From NCBI RefSeq assembly GCF_963675165.1, contig NC_087390.1, forward strand, positions 1,259,501 to 1,323,500: a stretch of 64,000 nucleotides of DNA, given 5' to 3'. Positions 50,692-61,652 of the stretch are shown here, one piece after another (positions within the stretch are counted from its first letter, which is position 1; each line of letters begins with the position of its first letter). The translations under genes were made by a program, and so were the position numbers. The notes below the pieces were generated by a model. That model was not told the origin of the DNA, did no database searches, and worked only from the letters and a program-made list of their open reading frames with translations. This DNA comes from Halichondria panicea (lineage: Eukaryota > Porifera > Demospongiae > Suberitida > Halichondriidae).

Positions 50692-50756
50692 TGGTCCAGG
50701 ATTCGTTGTGGGAAATTTATGCCTCTTAGATGGTCCAGGTGAAGTATCGTCATCTG
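50692..50756 (-). CDS. short linker exon (basic, Pro-rich)
   Basis: The exon between acceptor AATTACAG (about 50757) and donor AGCAGTGAGT (about 50692) reads DDDTSPGPSKRHKFPTTNPG. It is a flexible linker with a small basic patch, between the death-domain exon and the helical-domain exon. Assignment to the same gene rests on position and splice signals. Confidence 0.45.
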
Positions 50757-50899
50757 TAATTAGTTGCTATATACAATTGTGTATTTAAGTACAGAATGTA
50801 TTTTTAAGTACAGAATATGTGAGTTACGTTCCTGACGTGGTCAACTATATACCCTATTCACATACTTAATTAAGTGCTGTTGACTTTTCATAATAGTGT

Positions 50900-51130
50900 G
50901 GTCAAAGTTAGCCTCGAGACCAGCCGTTCGTTATCTGAAAGAATGCCTGGTCAAGTTCTAATGTCTAGCTGAGTCAGCGTTTTATAGCATCATAATGATA
51001 TTTATGGATAATACACTTTGTGCGGGCAATTACCGGTCCAAGAAATTCCTGGACCATAGAACGAGCGCTACATTGGAACTTGACCAGGCGTTCTTTCAGA
51101 CAACGAACGGCTGGTCTCGAGGCTAGGTCG
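50900..51130. mobile_element. about 220-bp foldback MITE of the TAGCCTCGAG type
   Basis: TTAGCCTCGAGACCAGCCGTTCG on the left mirrors CGAACGGCTGGTCTCGAGGCTA on the right, with about 50-nt arms (TTATCTGAAAGAATGCCTGG). It lies in the large intron of the death-domain/GTPase locus. Confidence 0.85.
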
Positions 51131-51769
51131 AAGTTAGCCTTATCACTATCACGGTATAGGTACCGTATCAAGGAAGAATATACTAATAGACTGTACACAG
51201 GAAGCTAGCCTTGATTCCAGGCCGCTTTCAAAGGAGAAAGACGGCATGGTACACTGTCTGCGCATGCGTCAATCGCCCCAGTAAATTAGTCAGCATACTT
51301 TATGATGTTAATGCACAAATCACAGCAGTATTTTTATAATATTTATGGCCTAGACTAGTGACTATAGTTCTGTTGTGATGACTTCTACTTCTTTTCTACT
51401 CTTGCTCACGCTCAGTGTTGACAAGTCAGGTTTTGTCTTCTTTTCTACTGCATGTGGTAAAGTGGTGGGCGTTTTTCTGTCGCTGCCTTTCTTGTTTGCC
51501 ATTTCAGTAGGATCAGTGCTCCTCATCTGAGCCTAGAGTTGTGATGGCGATTTCTGAATTTTCTCTCTCTTGACCGTTAATCAACCACGTAGATGACCAT
51601 AGTACAAAAAGATTAATTGATAATGAATCCACCTACGCGCAAATAGTCGATACCAAAAAGGACGTGGGATTGAGGCTAACATGCAGGAAGCATTCTGTCA
51701 GACCTACGTCACAAATACTCAATATTGTAGCCACAGCCACTTCATATACAAGGTGTTAGCAATAACAAT

Positions 51770-53881
51770 TCTGATAATAACCTAAGAAATGAGTGCTGCA
51801 AGCTGCGCTGTGCTGTGCTAATGCCTCTCGCTAAGTTTTGCTTTCGCTCAAAAAACTATTAGAGTGTTATAGAAGTTTGCTTTGTATAATTATGTATTAG
51901 TTATTGCCCAGCCAGAGTGCAACATGCCATATATTGCACTGGAGCAATAGTTTTGCTGAATTCCATAGTAAATTTTTAGGTTTTCTTCCCACTAGTAGTT
52001 ATGCCTCGAGGCGTAGCCGCAAGAGGGATACGTAGCCTCGATTCAAGGCCGATTAAAACACGTATTTTAATCGGCCTGTAATCGAGGCTACGGTAAAGCT
52101 GACTCGACTGTGTGTGTGTGTGTCTGTCTGTCTGTTCCAGCTGCATAAACTGCTCAACGGTTGCAATGCGACGAAAGCTAACAGCTTCTATAGGCTTCTA
52201 GCCATCTTGGATTCTATTGAAGGCTGTTGCAGTCTCTTCAGAATCTTTCATAGCATCATCTGTCCGCACAAACTTTCTATTCAACATATGAGTTAGCCTT
52301 GCACTAAAGCGCTAGCTTTTTGTACTCAGAAAATATCTGTTAAAACAGCTAGCTAGCATGCAGTAGCCATTGATCTCTTTGCCTTTGAACACACCCTTTA
52401 ATTATTCCTGTGAATGTAATGTGCATGCGCGCTCATTCCCCATGTGTGAGAAAATAATATCCAAGATCCAGATCCAGATCCTCCTGGCAGAATCATCTTT
52501 GTCTTGAGGGTCTGGTAAGCCACAAAACACTACCATATAACAATATAGATAACAATAATTATGCATATACACAGGTATTTTCTTAATATACACTGAACTA
52601 CAGATCCTGAAAGAATCAATTTTCTTCTTTCTTGAGGTTCTGGTTAGAGTTCTGGATAGAGTTGTTCGCCTAACCGTTATAAAAGCGAAAACTCGGCCTG
52701 GGATCGAGGCTAGGTTCTGGTAAGCCACATAATACAATAAATAACAACAATAGATGCATGTAAATAAGTCTTTTCTTCTCAGTGACTTATATAGATAAGC
52801 TAACTTCAATATAAAAATCATTATAGAAACTACTATAACACTAATACTTTTTGAGCGAAAGCATAACATGGCGAGAGGCATTAGCAAGCGCACGCTTGCA
52901 ACACTCGTTTTAAAAGTAGTAGCCTATAAAAGGGACCAAATGAGTTATTGGGCGGGTTGGTGGGGCATAAGTCCCAAATGGATATCTCTTAAAGAAATCT
53001 ACTGGATTTACACACAGTGCAAGTGCGTATAATATGCCATAAATTATAATGCAGTGCAATATATGGTTGCCATGGTAGTGATGCAACATGCCATATACTG
53101 AGCACTGGATTGCTTTGATCTGCCCACTCACTGGGCAACAAGTCATTATAGGAGAGGAGCTAACGGAAATAGCTAGCTTCGATTCCATACAGCCTGGTAT
53201 CTATTGCATGGGTGATAGTGCACATGCAATAGATACGTTATATGTTAGTAATATAAACCTTTGTAAAATTGTATCGTAAACTAGAGTGTTTATTAGTTTA
53301 CCGTATTAATTTGCCCTTTATTGTGTTGTCGAGAAGACTTGCACACTAGTCTGAAGCCAGAAGAGGCTCTCATCTACCTCTACTGGTCGTATAGTCACAG
53401 TTGGAAGCACGAAGTCAAAGACTTGCCATAGTCAGTACAGAAACCAAGTTCAAACATCCTGACCATACGACCATTATAGAGGTAGATGAGAGCCTCTTCT
53501 GGCTTGTGCAAAGCCTTCTGGAAACAACAATAGAGGGCCACAGCTATAGCTAGCTAAGCTTCACGTAAATTGATTCTGCCAAAAGGGACACGTGGGGATT
53601 AGCGCATGCGCATTACATCCGCAAGAATAAGGGGTGTGTCAAGTTCACAAATGGCTACTAATAGCGAACAGATGATGCTACAAAAGATTTTGAAGAGACT
53701 GCAACAGCCTTCACTTAGCCATAACTCGAGAAAGAAGCTTTAGTTTGCTAATCCCACAAAATCCAAGAGAACGTGCTAGAAGCCTATATAGAAGCTGTTA
53801 GTTTTCGTCGCATTGCAACCGTTTAGCAGTTACAGCTGGAAAAGACACACACATGCACACACATGCACACACACACTCACA

Positions 53882-53953
<72 letters not shown>

Positions 53954-53995
53954 CAGCTTTACCGTATCGCTCGTGCGGCTACGCCTAGAGGCATA
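51770..53995. mobile_element. nested transposon island in the large intron
   Basis: At least two nested inverted-repeat structures are visible. One has ends at about 51780-51860 and 52845-52910 (GAGAGGCATTAGC-type). Another, about 2 kb, runs from 52002 (TATGCCTCGAGGCGTAGCC) to 53995 (complement TATGCCTCTAGGCGTAGCC); its arms extend about 300 nt and include the split CTATAGGCTTCTAG / CTAGAAGCCTATATAG. The left arm is interrupted by a 60-bp TAGCCTCGATTC hairpin (52033-52092). The right arm holds a CA tract (53847-53951). No transposase frame is seen. Confidence 0.65.
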
Positions 53996-54162
53996 ATAAC
54001 CTAAGAAAGGCAATGAGTGTAATCATCACTATAATTTTATTCATTGCAAATTTCCTAATATAAGATTTCACAGTTTATACAACAGCATGTGGTTGTGACG
54101 TAGGCTGAACAGAACGCTTAGTTGCGTACTCTTCCTAATGAACTCTTGATAGTATGTATACC

Positions 54163-54437
54163 TGTACATGCCTCCTCTATAGCCTCAGCGACATCATTCC
54201 GATTAACTGTTGATTCTCTGAGACTCCGACATATTTCAGAATAAGTGAGATGGCCAGTTTTTATGCGAGCAGTTAGCATTTCACGTAGACAGGTTTGATT
54301 GTCTCGATGTTCATCACGGATATTACTAAGGATGTCAACGCCTAATCCCAGATCAAGTCCCAGGTCGAACCAGTTTCCAGCGGCTTTTATCAAGTTCTTG
54401 TAAACAGATTTCAAATCATTGCTAGTCAGAATTGAGG
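54163..54437 (-). CDS. death-domain exon
   Basis: The exon after acceptor TTTTTGTAG (54438) reads SILTSNDLKSVYKNL, then AAGNWFDLGLDLGL, then ILSNIRDEHRDNQTCLREML, then RSLRESTVNRNDVAEAIEE. This is a canonical death-domain pattern (W..LG..LG....I......N..CL..ML..W...L...VA..IE). A donor ACAGGTATAC lies near 54163; reading through would stop at 54118. It joins in phase to the leader/2A exon upstream. Death domains mediate homotypic assembly of signalling complexes. Confidence 0.8.
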
Positions 54438-54552
54438 CTACAAAAATTACAAGCAAATGATAAGTACAATGTTATACACATGGTTTACTCACCCATATTC
54501 TATGAAATAGCTGATAAGCAATTTGTATATTATATAAGAAAACACTGCTTAC

Positions 54553-54676
54553 CAAGCGTTGGTCCAGGGTTTGCTTCAATATCTCCTGACTGTAACAGTA
54601 AGCGGAATATCAGTAACAGTATACACAGACTGAGAGTGGGGGGCAACATCAGTCGATTATTGCTCTGAACTCTCAT
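54553..54676 (-). CDS. leader exon with hydrophobic segment and 2A-like motif
   Basis: The ATG at 54676 opens a 41-codon exon. It has a short basic/polar start, a hydrophobic stretch LSLCILLLIFRLLL, then QSGDIEANPGPTL and a clean donor CTTGGTAAGC (54553). DIEANPGP fits the 2A ribosome-skipping consensus D(V/I)ExNPGP exactly. The exon joins in phase (G plus CC gives Ala) to the death-domain exon at 54437. 2A-like leaders of this kind have been described for NLR-type genes of marine invertebrates, where the short leader can act as a signal sequence. A LINE-derived origin is an alternative, since some LINEs also carry 2A. Confidence 0.7.
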
Positions 54677-54719
54677 TTGGAAATTGGTTGGCTTTTCTTG
54701 AGTATCAAACACTAGAAAG

Positions 54720-54986
54720 TAAGAGTACCCACGATGTAAACGTTGCTTCTCTCCCGATATCCCCGGAGTGTCAATGATGGTTATACTCCTGAGGACTGGA
54801 CTAGGCAAAAACGAAGCCTCGAATCGGCCCAAGAAAGTATTTCCAAACGACTGCAATGCACCGAACTGTCGTGTTGAGTTGACAGCTAAAGCATTTCCAG
54901 GAGTAACTTGCTCATTAGGGCCAATGATGGCCATGAAGCGGTCGGTGGTGGGTTCAGGTCCAATCCTATACCAGGGAAAGCTTTAG
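54720..54986 (-). pseudogene. EHD G-domain fragment next to the leader exon
   Basis: Reads IGPEPTTDRFMAI, then GPNEQVTPGNALAV, RQFGALQSFGNTFL, SITIIDTPG and GEKQRLHRGY. This corresponds to residues about 88-169 of the EHD-type protein at 24182, with codons missing at MH and L. The P-loop and the rest are gone. It sits immediately upstream of the 2A leader exon on the same strand. Confidence 0.8.
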
Positions 54987-55368
54987 CTAATAGCTAGATC
55001 ACAGCATAAGAAACTGAACTTGAACTAGATCTACATGTGTATGCACAACTACAGTAAAATATGTTAATACCTTTTGATAAGAACACAGCACCAACGTTCA
55101 TGAAGCAGTGAGTTGGAGCGGAGGTTCTTGATTCCAAAACTACTACTTGATAAGTGCTGATCCATTGCACTCCTTTGATGCTAGCAGCTACCTATACCTA
55201 GCGCTAGCGAGCTAAAGTCACAGTATACGGTAGTAGTAAACAGGGCAGAAGAGGAAGGAGGGGCTCGTTTTTGCATGCATAGATCTAGTGTTTCTATATC
55301 TAATGATCTTTTCCAACCCAGTGTGCTTTGAAAACGATTGCTGCAAGAGCTTGAGCTCGAGCTTGAGA
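54987..55368. other. intergenic plus 5' flank of gamma-tubulin copy 3
   Basis: No gene is seen. From about 55255 the sequence matches the 5' flanks of copies 1 and 2, marking the left border of duplicated block 3. Confidence 0.5.
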
Positions 55369-55830
55369 ATGCCTCGGGAGATCATCACCATACAGCTGGG
55401 ACAATGTGGTAACCAGAGTAAGCTTGCCTGTTCTAATAGCTAAGGAATATTTATGATAGATCTTTAAATAGCTAGCTATAATTATAATAATTATGTTTCT
55501 CCTCCAGTTAAGTACAACTGAGTTGGTATGGAGTTCTGGAAGCAGCTGTGTGCAGAGCATGCCATCAGTCTAGGTGGGTGGTGACTACTATTTAGTATAC
55601 AATTTACCTGTTTTGTCACAGAGGGTATACTCCAGGACTATGCAGTGGAAGGTATAGACAGAAAAGATGTGTTCTTCTATCAGGTATAGTCTACCTTGAC
55701 GATTATTTAAGTGTTATTACAAATTTCTAATCTTCTTTAGTTAGCCTAATAAGTATGTGCAAGCAACTAGTAGTCAATTTTGACTGGTTTGCTTTTTGTG
55801 TACACAGCCCATACAGACGTGTAATACATG

Positions 55831-56262
55831 TACCGCCTGGGCGTTTAGTTCAGATTGAAGTTTTTAGAGGGGGCGTTTAAACGAGAAGGGCGTTTAATCC
55901 AGGAGGGCGTTTATTGTTATGTCTACTCAAAACTCTTGCACAGCAGCAGTTATTGTGCTCTTCTTGGGCTGCTGTCTCAGCTTAAATCTATTTCTCAGCT
56001 TAAATTTAAGTCATAGGAGTGCCCTCTGTGTCGGTATCTCTCTCTCTGCCATCGATGCATCATAAAAAGTATTATTATTCTATGCTGCCACGCTTGCAAC
56101 TGGGTTCCATGTGCTATTTCAGCTCCACTCACAGTGCCATGCCCCGTATATGGGCGATTATTTAAGATGGGCGTTTATTGACAAAGACAGAGCTTTTACC
56201 CTGGGCGTTTAAACGAGATGGGCGTTTATTCAATGAGGGCGTTTAATCAAGTAAATACGGTA
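55831..56262. mobile_element. MITE with GGGCGTTTA inner repeats
   Basis: It begins TACCGCCTGGGCGTTTAG and ends CGTTTAATCAAGTAAATACGGTA. Copies of (G)GGCGTTTA occur in both directions near the ends. It lies in intron 3 of copy 3 and is absent from copies 1 and 2. Confidence 0.65.
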
Positions 56263-56879
56263 TGTATATAGTCTAATAACGCTTCGAATGCTTCCACCCC
56301 CCACACACCCACACCCACACAGGCAGATGATGAGCACTACATCCCCCGAGTGGTACTGTTGGACCTAGAGCCTCGAGTGATCCACGGTATCCTCACCTCC
56401 CCCTACGCTAAACTCTACAATCAGGAGAACATCTACACCTCGTCACACGGGGGCGGGGCTGGCAATAACTGGGCCAGTGGACACTCTCAATTTAGTGAGC
56501 ACAATTATACTATCTGTGATTTCTGAATACTGTTTCATTTTCAGTATAAGGCCACGTACCATACGTACGTACATAATATAGCTCATGATATTTTACTGAA
56601 AGCTAAATAGCTGAACATTTTGTTTTGAGCATACCATCTGAAAGATTTCACTAAATGCAGGAACAGTTAAATTCATATTTGAACGGTTCAGTTTTGTTGA
56701 CCCAGTTCAAAGTCTGTTTTGGGCCTGTTTTTAACAAAAGTCATTTTCCGAAAATGAGAAATTATGGCCTGTTACAAATATGAGAGTTGAGCATATCATC
56801 TGAAAGAGCTCTATCTAAGCTTTCAGAAAATCACCAAAGCAAAAGCACTGGGCCAACAAATTTATGTTATGGCCACTCA

Positions 56880-58010
56880 AATAATTATAGGTTATAGGCT
56901 GAGTCCAAGGTCTCTATGGGGTTTTGAGAACCGAAGGCCTGAGGCTGTAGCATCCCGAGCGTAGCGAGGGTGCTACTAAGGGCCTAAGGGTCTCAAAACT
57001 CCATAGTGACCGTTGGACGAGGCCTATAACTGATTTAGAATAGTGCTAAGCAAGCTAAGCTATTATTAACACAAAGAAGACTCTGTTTCTACAAACCTCA
57101 AGCAACATTAAAAGCTTTGCTCTGGCTAGTCTACATAAAAAAAACTCACATTGAAGGCAGTTTCCGTCTCTTGCATAGCAAAAACTGTTAATAGAAAGTT
57201 GCTATTCTACTTAGTAGTTAGCTCTGCACTAGAGCACTAGCTATTGGTAGCTGCAAGAGTGAGATGAAAGTTACAAAGCGGCACTGCAGAACACAAAGAC
57301 TTTTAAAAATTAGTTTTTAATGATGCACTGCATCATCGTTACTATGACTTCGGTGTATTTGTGCATGTATAAAATAGATGTTGCTAAGCATTCCATGTAT
57401 GATTGTATGTATCATATGGCAAGCCGTGTGGTTCAAAAATAGAAAGCACAAAACGTACTGTTATTATGCCTAAAAACGTACGTGTTTTATTATAAACGTA
57501 CGTGTTTCATTATAAACGTACGTGTCCAGTTATATCTAGCCTCGAATCCAATCCAGGCTGAATAAAATATATTTTAATCGGCCTGGTCTCGAGGCTAGGT
57601 TATATCTGAAACACCTAGCAAGTGACAGAGTAGCCTCGATTCAAGGCCGCCTAGAATCGAGGCTAGTGACAGAGAGACTTGCACAAAAAGCTAATTGCGT
57701 AAAATGAAACACATACGTTTATAATAAAACACCTTACGTTGCAGGAAGACGTAGCGGTATAATGAAACACGTACGTTTATAGCCAAAACACGTACGTTTT
57801 TAGGCATAATAACAGTACGTTTTATGCTTTCTATTTTTGAACCACACGGCTTGCCATAGTATCATGTAAAAAATGTTAAATGCATGTAGTGAACATAATG
57901 GACCTCCATAGAAGACCTCTGAATGACTGAGAGGTCTCTATGAGAAATAAAGGACCTCCAAGTAACCAATCAGATTGCACCATTTGTGACAAGCATTTTC
58001 TAATTATAAT
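56880..58010. mobile_element. compound insertion in intron 4 of copy 3
   Basis: Absent from copies 1 and 2. It contains a palindromic element (56893-57029, arms GTTATAGGC...GTCC), a scrap of the repeat from 40820 (about 57205-57265), and the foldback element at 57415-57858. Near 57897-57957, CCTCCATAG / TAGAGGTC motifs form further short palindromes. Confidence 0.6.
57408..57865. mobile_element. foldback element, about 75-bp arms, 7-8-bp TSD
   Basis: The left arm ATGGCAAGCCGTGTGGTTC is mirrored by the right arm (complement identical), continuing through AAAAATAGAAAGC and CCTAAAAACGTACGTGTTTT. GTATCAT flanks both sides (57408-57414 and 57859-57865), a 7-8-bp target duplication as in hAT-type elements. 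Two TAGCCTCGA hairpins (57539-57596, 57632-57666) are nested inside. Confidence 0.75.
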
Positions 58011-60362
58011 TATTTGAGTGGCCATAACATAAATCACTTTAGCATAAATGCTAAAAGTGATTTGGTGTAATACTAACCCCTCCTCTGCACGCAGGCCGAG
58101 CGTCTCCATGAGGAGATATTCAACATCCTTGATCGAGAGGCTGATAACAGTGACAGTCTGGAGAGCTTTGTGCTCTCTCACTCCATAGCAGGTGGCACTG
58201 GGTCCGGGATGGGATCCTACCTCCTGGAGCATCTCAATGACAGGTGGCCGTGATATTATTTAATTATTGTTCTTGATGTTGTTATTATTTCCAGATACCC
58301 GAAGAAGCTCATTCAAACCTACTCTGTGTTTCCCAACCTGGTGAGATTTGTGTGTGTGCATATGCTGCACTGTACAGTGTGTATAATCGAGAGTCACTAC
58401 AGGCTTGCAGTAAATGCATCCAATACATACAGTGAGTCTGTATACATGTATAATTATACGTACGTAGTACTGTTACTGTAACAGTAGCCACACATATTGT
58501 AGTTCGCCGGGAGTGCTCCTGAGTTCACATAATGATAATTACATGACTTCGACTGATATAATTATATTCCCCCCCCCTCCCTCTTAGAATGAGATCAGTG
58601 ACGTGGTGGTGCAGCCATACAACTCCATACTGACACTGAAGCGACTCACGCTCCACGCAGACTGTGTCGTGGTGTTAGACAATACTGCCCTCAACAGGAT
58701 AGCAGCAGAGAGGCTCAGAATACCAAACCCTTCACTATCACAAATCAACCAACTGGTGAGTCTATAGTAGCTTCACTGTTTTGTATCGTAGCTACATGTA
58801 TTCTTGTTCATTAAGTGTGAGGTATGATTTCCTCAATAGTTGTTGTAATTGCTTGTACATAAGTGAAGCTAAATCACTTTCGTTGTGTTTTATTTTATGT
58901 ATCAAACTCATATCTGCTATTAATTAATAAATAATAGCAGAAAGCCTCTAGTTTATATATAATAATACGATAATAATTATGAGTTTGATACATTATATCG
59001 AGTTTATATAATGTTTCTGGTTTCTAGATTTTACTAGTGTATGTATGATCGATCTCATTCTTGTTGCTCTTCACTACTCATTAGGTATCCACTATCATGG
59101 CTAGCAGCACAACAACCCTCCGTTACCCTGGTTACATGAACAACGATCTGATTGGTCTGATAGCCTCGCTGATCCCCACCCCCAGACTCCACTACCTCAT
59201 GACTGGCTACACTCCCATCACCACTGACACTCAGGTAAGAACAGAGTCTGAGTGCCTAATTCTCTAGTTAGCTGCTTTTGCTATAATTTTTAATTATGAA
59301 GTATGTAGTTGATATTTTGTGCTGTACCTCGGCTACATACATGTAGGACTAGCATTAGTGACCAGCGTTAAATGATTCATCTTTGAACGGCCATAACTTT
59401 AGTTCCATTGGTCCAATGACGTTAATTTTACGGTTTTCTGAAAGCTTAGATCGAGCTCGTTTAGATGGTGTCTTAAAATCAAAAGTCTATTTTTGGCCTG
59501 ATTTTGACAAAATACCATGGGCTATATATAGCCCATAGTCTTTTCCGAAAATGAGAAATTATGGCCCGTACCAAATTTGAGCATACCATCTGAAAGAGTC
59601 TCTTCTAAGCTTTCAAAAAATCATAAAATCATCGAATTTGGACCATCAGAACATTTAAAAAGTCGATAATTTCATAACGCAAGACATGTAGTACGTGTAC
59701 ACACTACTCAATATTCTGTGTTCATGTTTCTCAATTATTGCAGAGCCTAAATGAATGCATACATCATCATATTTTTGTACGCAGGCCCCAAGTATTCGTA
59801 AGACTACTGTCCTGGACGTGATGAGGAGGCTACTACAGGTGAGGTGGTAGAGATCTATTAATAGCATCACGCTGTTTTAAAATCAAAAGTCTATTTTTGG
59901 CCTGATTTTGACAATACCATTGATTTACTAGCATTGTATTGACTCCTCTCAAACACGTGACTGCTTGCACCAATTCACACCCCCCCACTTCAGCCTAAGA
60001 ATGTGATGGTGTCGGCGCCCAAGGATCGTCACCACAACCATTGCTACATCTCCATCCTAAACATCATCCAAGGAGAAGTGGACCCCACTCAGGTACACAA
60101 GAGCTTGCAGAGGATCAGAGAGAGGAAGCTCGCTCAGTTTATACCCTGGGGGCCAGCAAGCATTCAGGTATACACGGGTACATCATGTGATCTCAGCAAT
60201 TAAGATACATGTACAAAGTTTTGACTACAGCTACTTTACCAAAATAATTGTGATTTTATTTGTCCTAAAAAAGTACTTTGCTATCTGGTAAAGTATGTAT
60301 TTACTGGTGGGTATACATAATATAGGGGCCAATACGCATCACTTGTGATTGAAGATAGTCCC

Positions 60363-60467
<105 letters not shown>

Positions 60468-61610
60468 CTATCTATTTATTTTGACTAATGCCTGTTGCTA
60501 ATTCTAAGAACCAACATTTGAGGTCAATGTTTGTTTTGTGCTTGCTTCAGCTTAACCACATAGAAGAACCCACATTCCCCATGCAACCCCACTATCAACT
60601 ACATGTACCACAAAGCCTGGCCCAGACAATACACTTTATACCTAAGCCCCCCTCAGAAGTTTTCTTTTAAAAGCCAACTTGAAGTATCACAGCAACCAAT
60701 ATCAAGTCCAAGTTAGAAGATAAGTCTTATAATTCATGTCAGCTTGACCTCAACGTTTTACAGCTTAATTTACAATAATTATTCAGCATGGCCCCAATGT
60801 GAATAGATGTACAATAACTATTGAGTGTTATAATTATAGTACTGTAGTTGTGTATATGACTGAATGCAACAGATGAATGGGGAGAGTTGGTGCACCATTA
60901 AAGACTCTTTAACCCATCATTCTCGGCTCTCCAGGCCGAGCATCTGTTTGCTTTTTTGTTTCTGTCTGTTCTCTGCCTTGTGGTGTTTGCCTTTCTATGT
61001 TAATTAACCTATACATGTATACCCTTTAATTGTGCATACTTTAATTAAAGCACAGATTCTAAATTTAGGAATCAATCAGATCAGCATGTCAGCATAGCCA
61101 GTTGGCCACCCCCAGTAACATAATGTGGATCAATATGGACATACATGTAGACAGCTAATTATGACATAAACTTCTAACCATTGGTGTGTGTAGAAACGAA
61201 GACGCTTCAGCATTTTCTTAAAAAGCACAGCCTCACAGAAAGTAAAATCCTTTATCAATTACTACATCTACATAATTACCCAAACCCCCCTCCCCCTGGC
61301 CTCCCCTGAGAGTATTAAAAACCAGCAGATCAGACTCAGCAGATCAGACTAAAAAATACAATTCAAAGTAAAAAGACTAGATTACAAGAACTGAAGGTAA
61401 ACCACATAGTAAATTGTTAGAAGTATGAATACAGATAATATTATAACTATATAGCTAGCTTACCAACTTATAGTACAGTTATTCCTGCAACCATGTGTCT
61501 CATAAGCAAGTTAACGTGTAAGTGCATTATGGAAATAGGAGAGGTGGTACCCTCTTCTCTGGTCAGATAAGGCAGTTCCTCACAATTTATTTTTTTTGTT
61601 CAACCCCTCC

Positions 61611-61652
<42 letters not shown>

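Noticed and set aside
52402-52893. 163-codon minus-strand frame in the transposon island.
   Set aside because: It crosses several repeat boundaries and shows no domain; probably chance.
54530-54934. Single continuous frame joining the EHD fragment to the 2A leader as one protein.
   Set aside because: The leader has its own ATG and signal-like start; the EHD part lacks a P-loop and start, so read-through fusion is more likely accidental.
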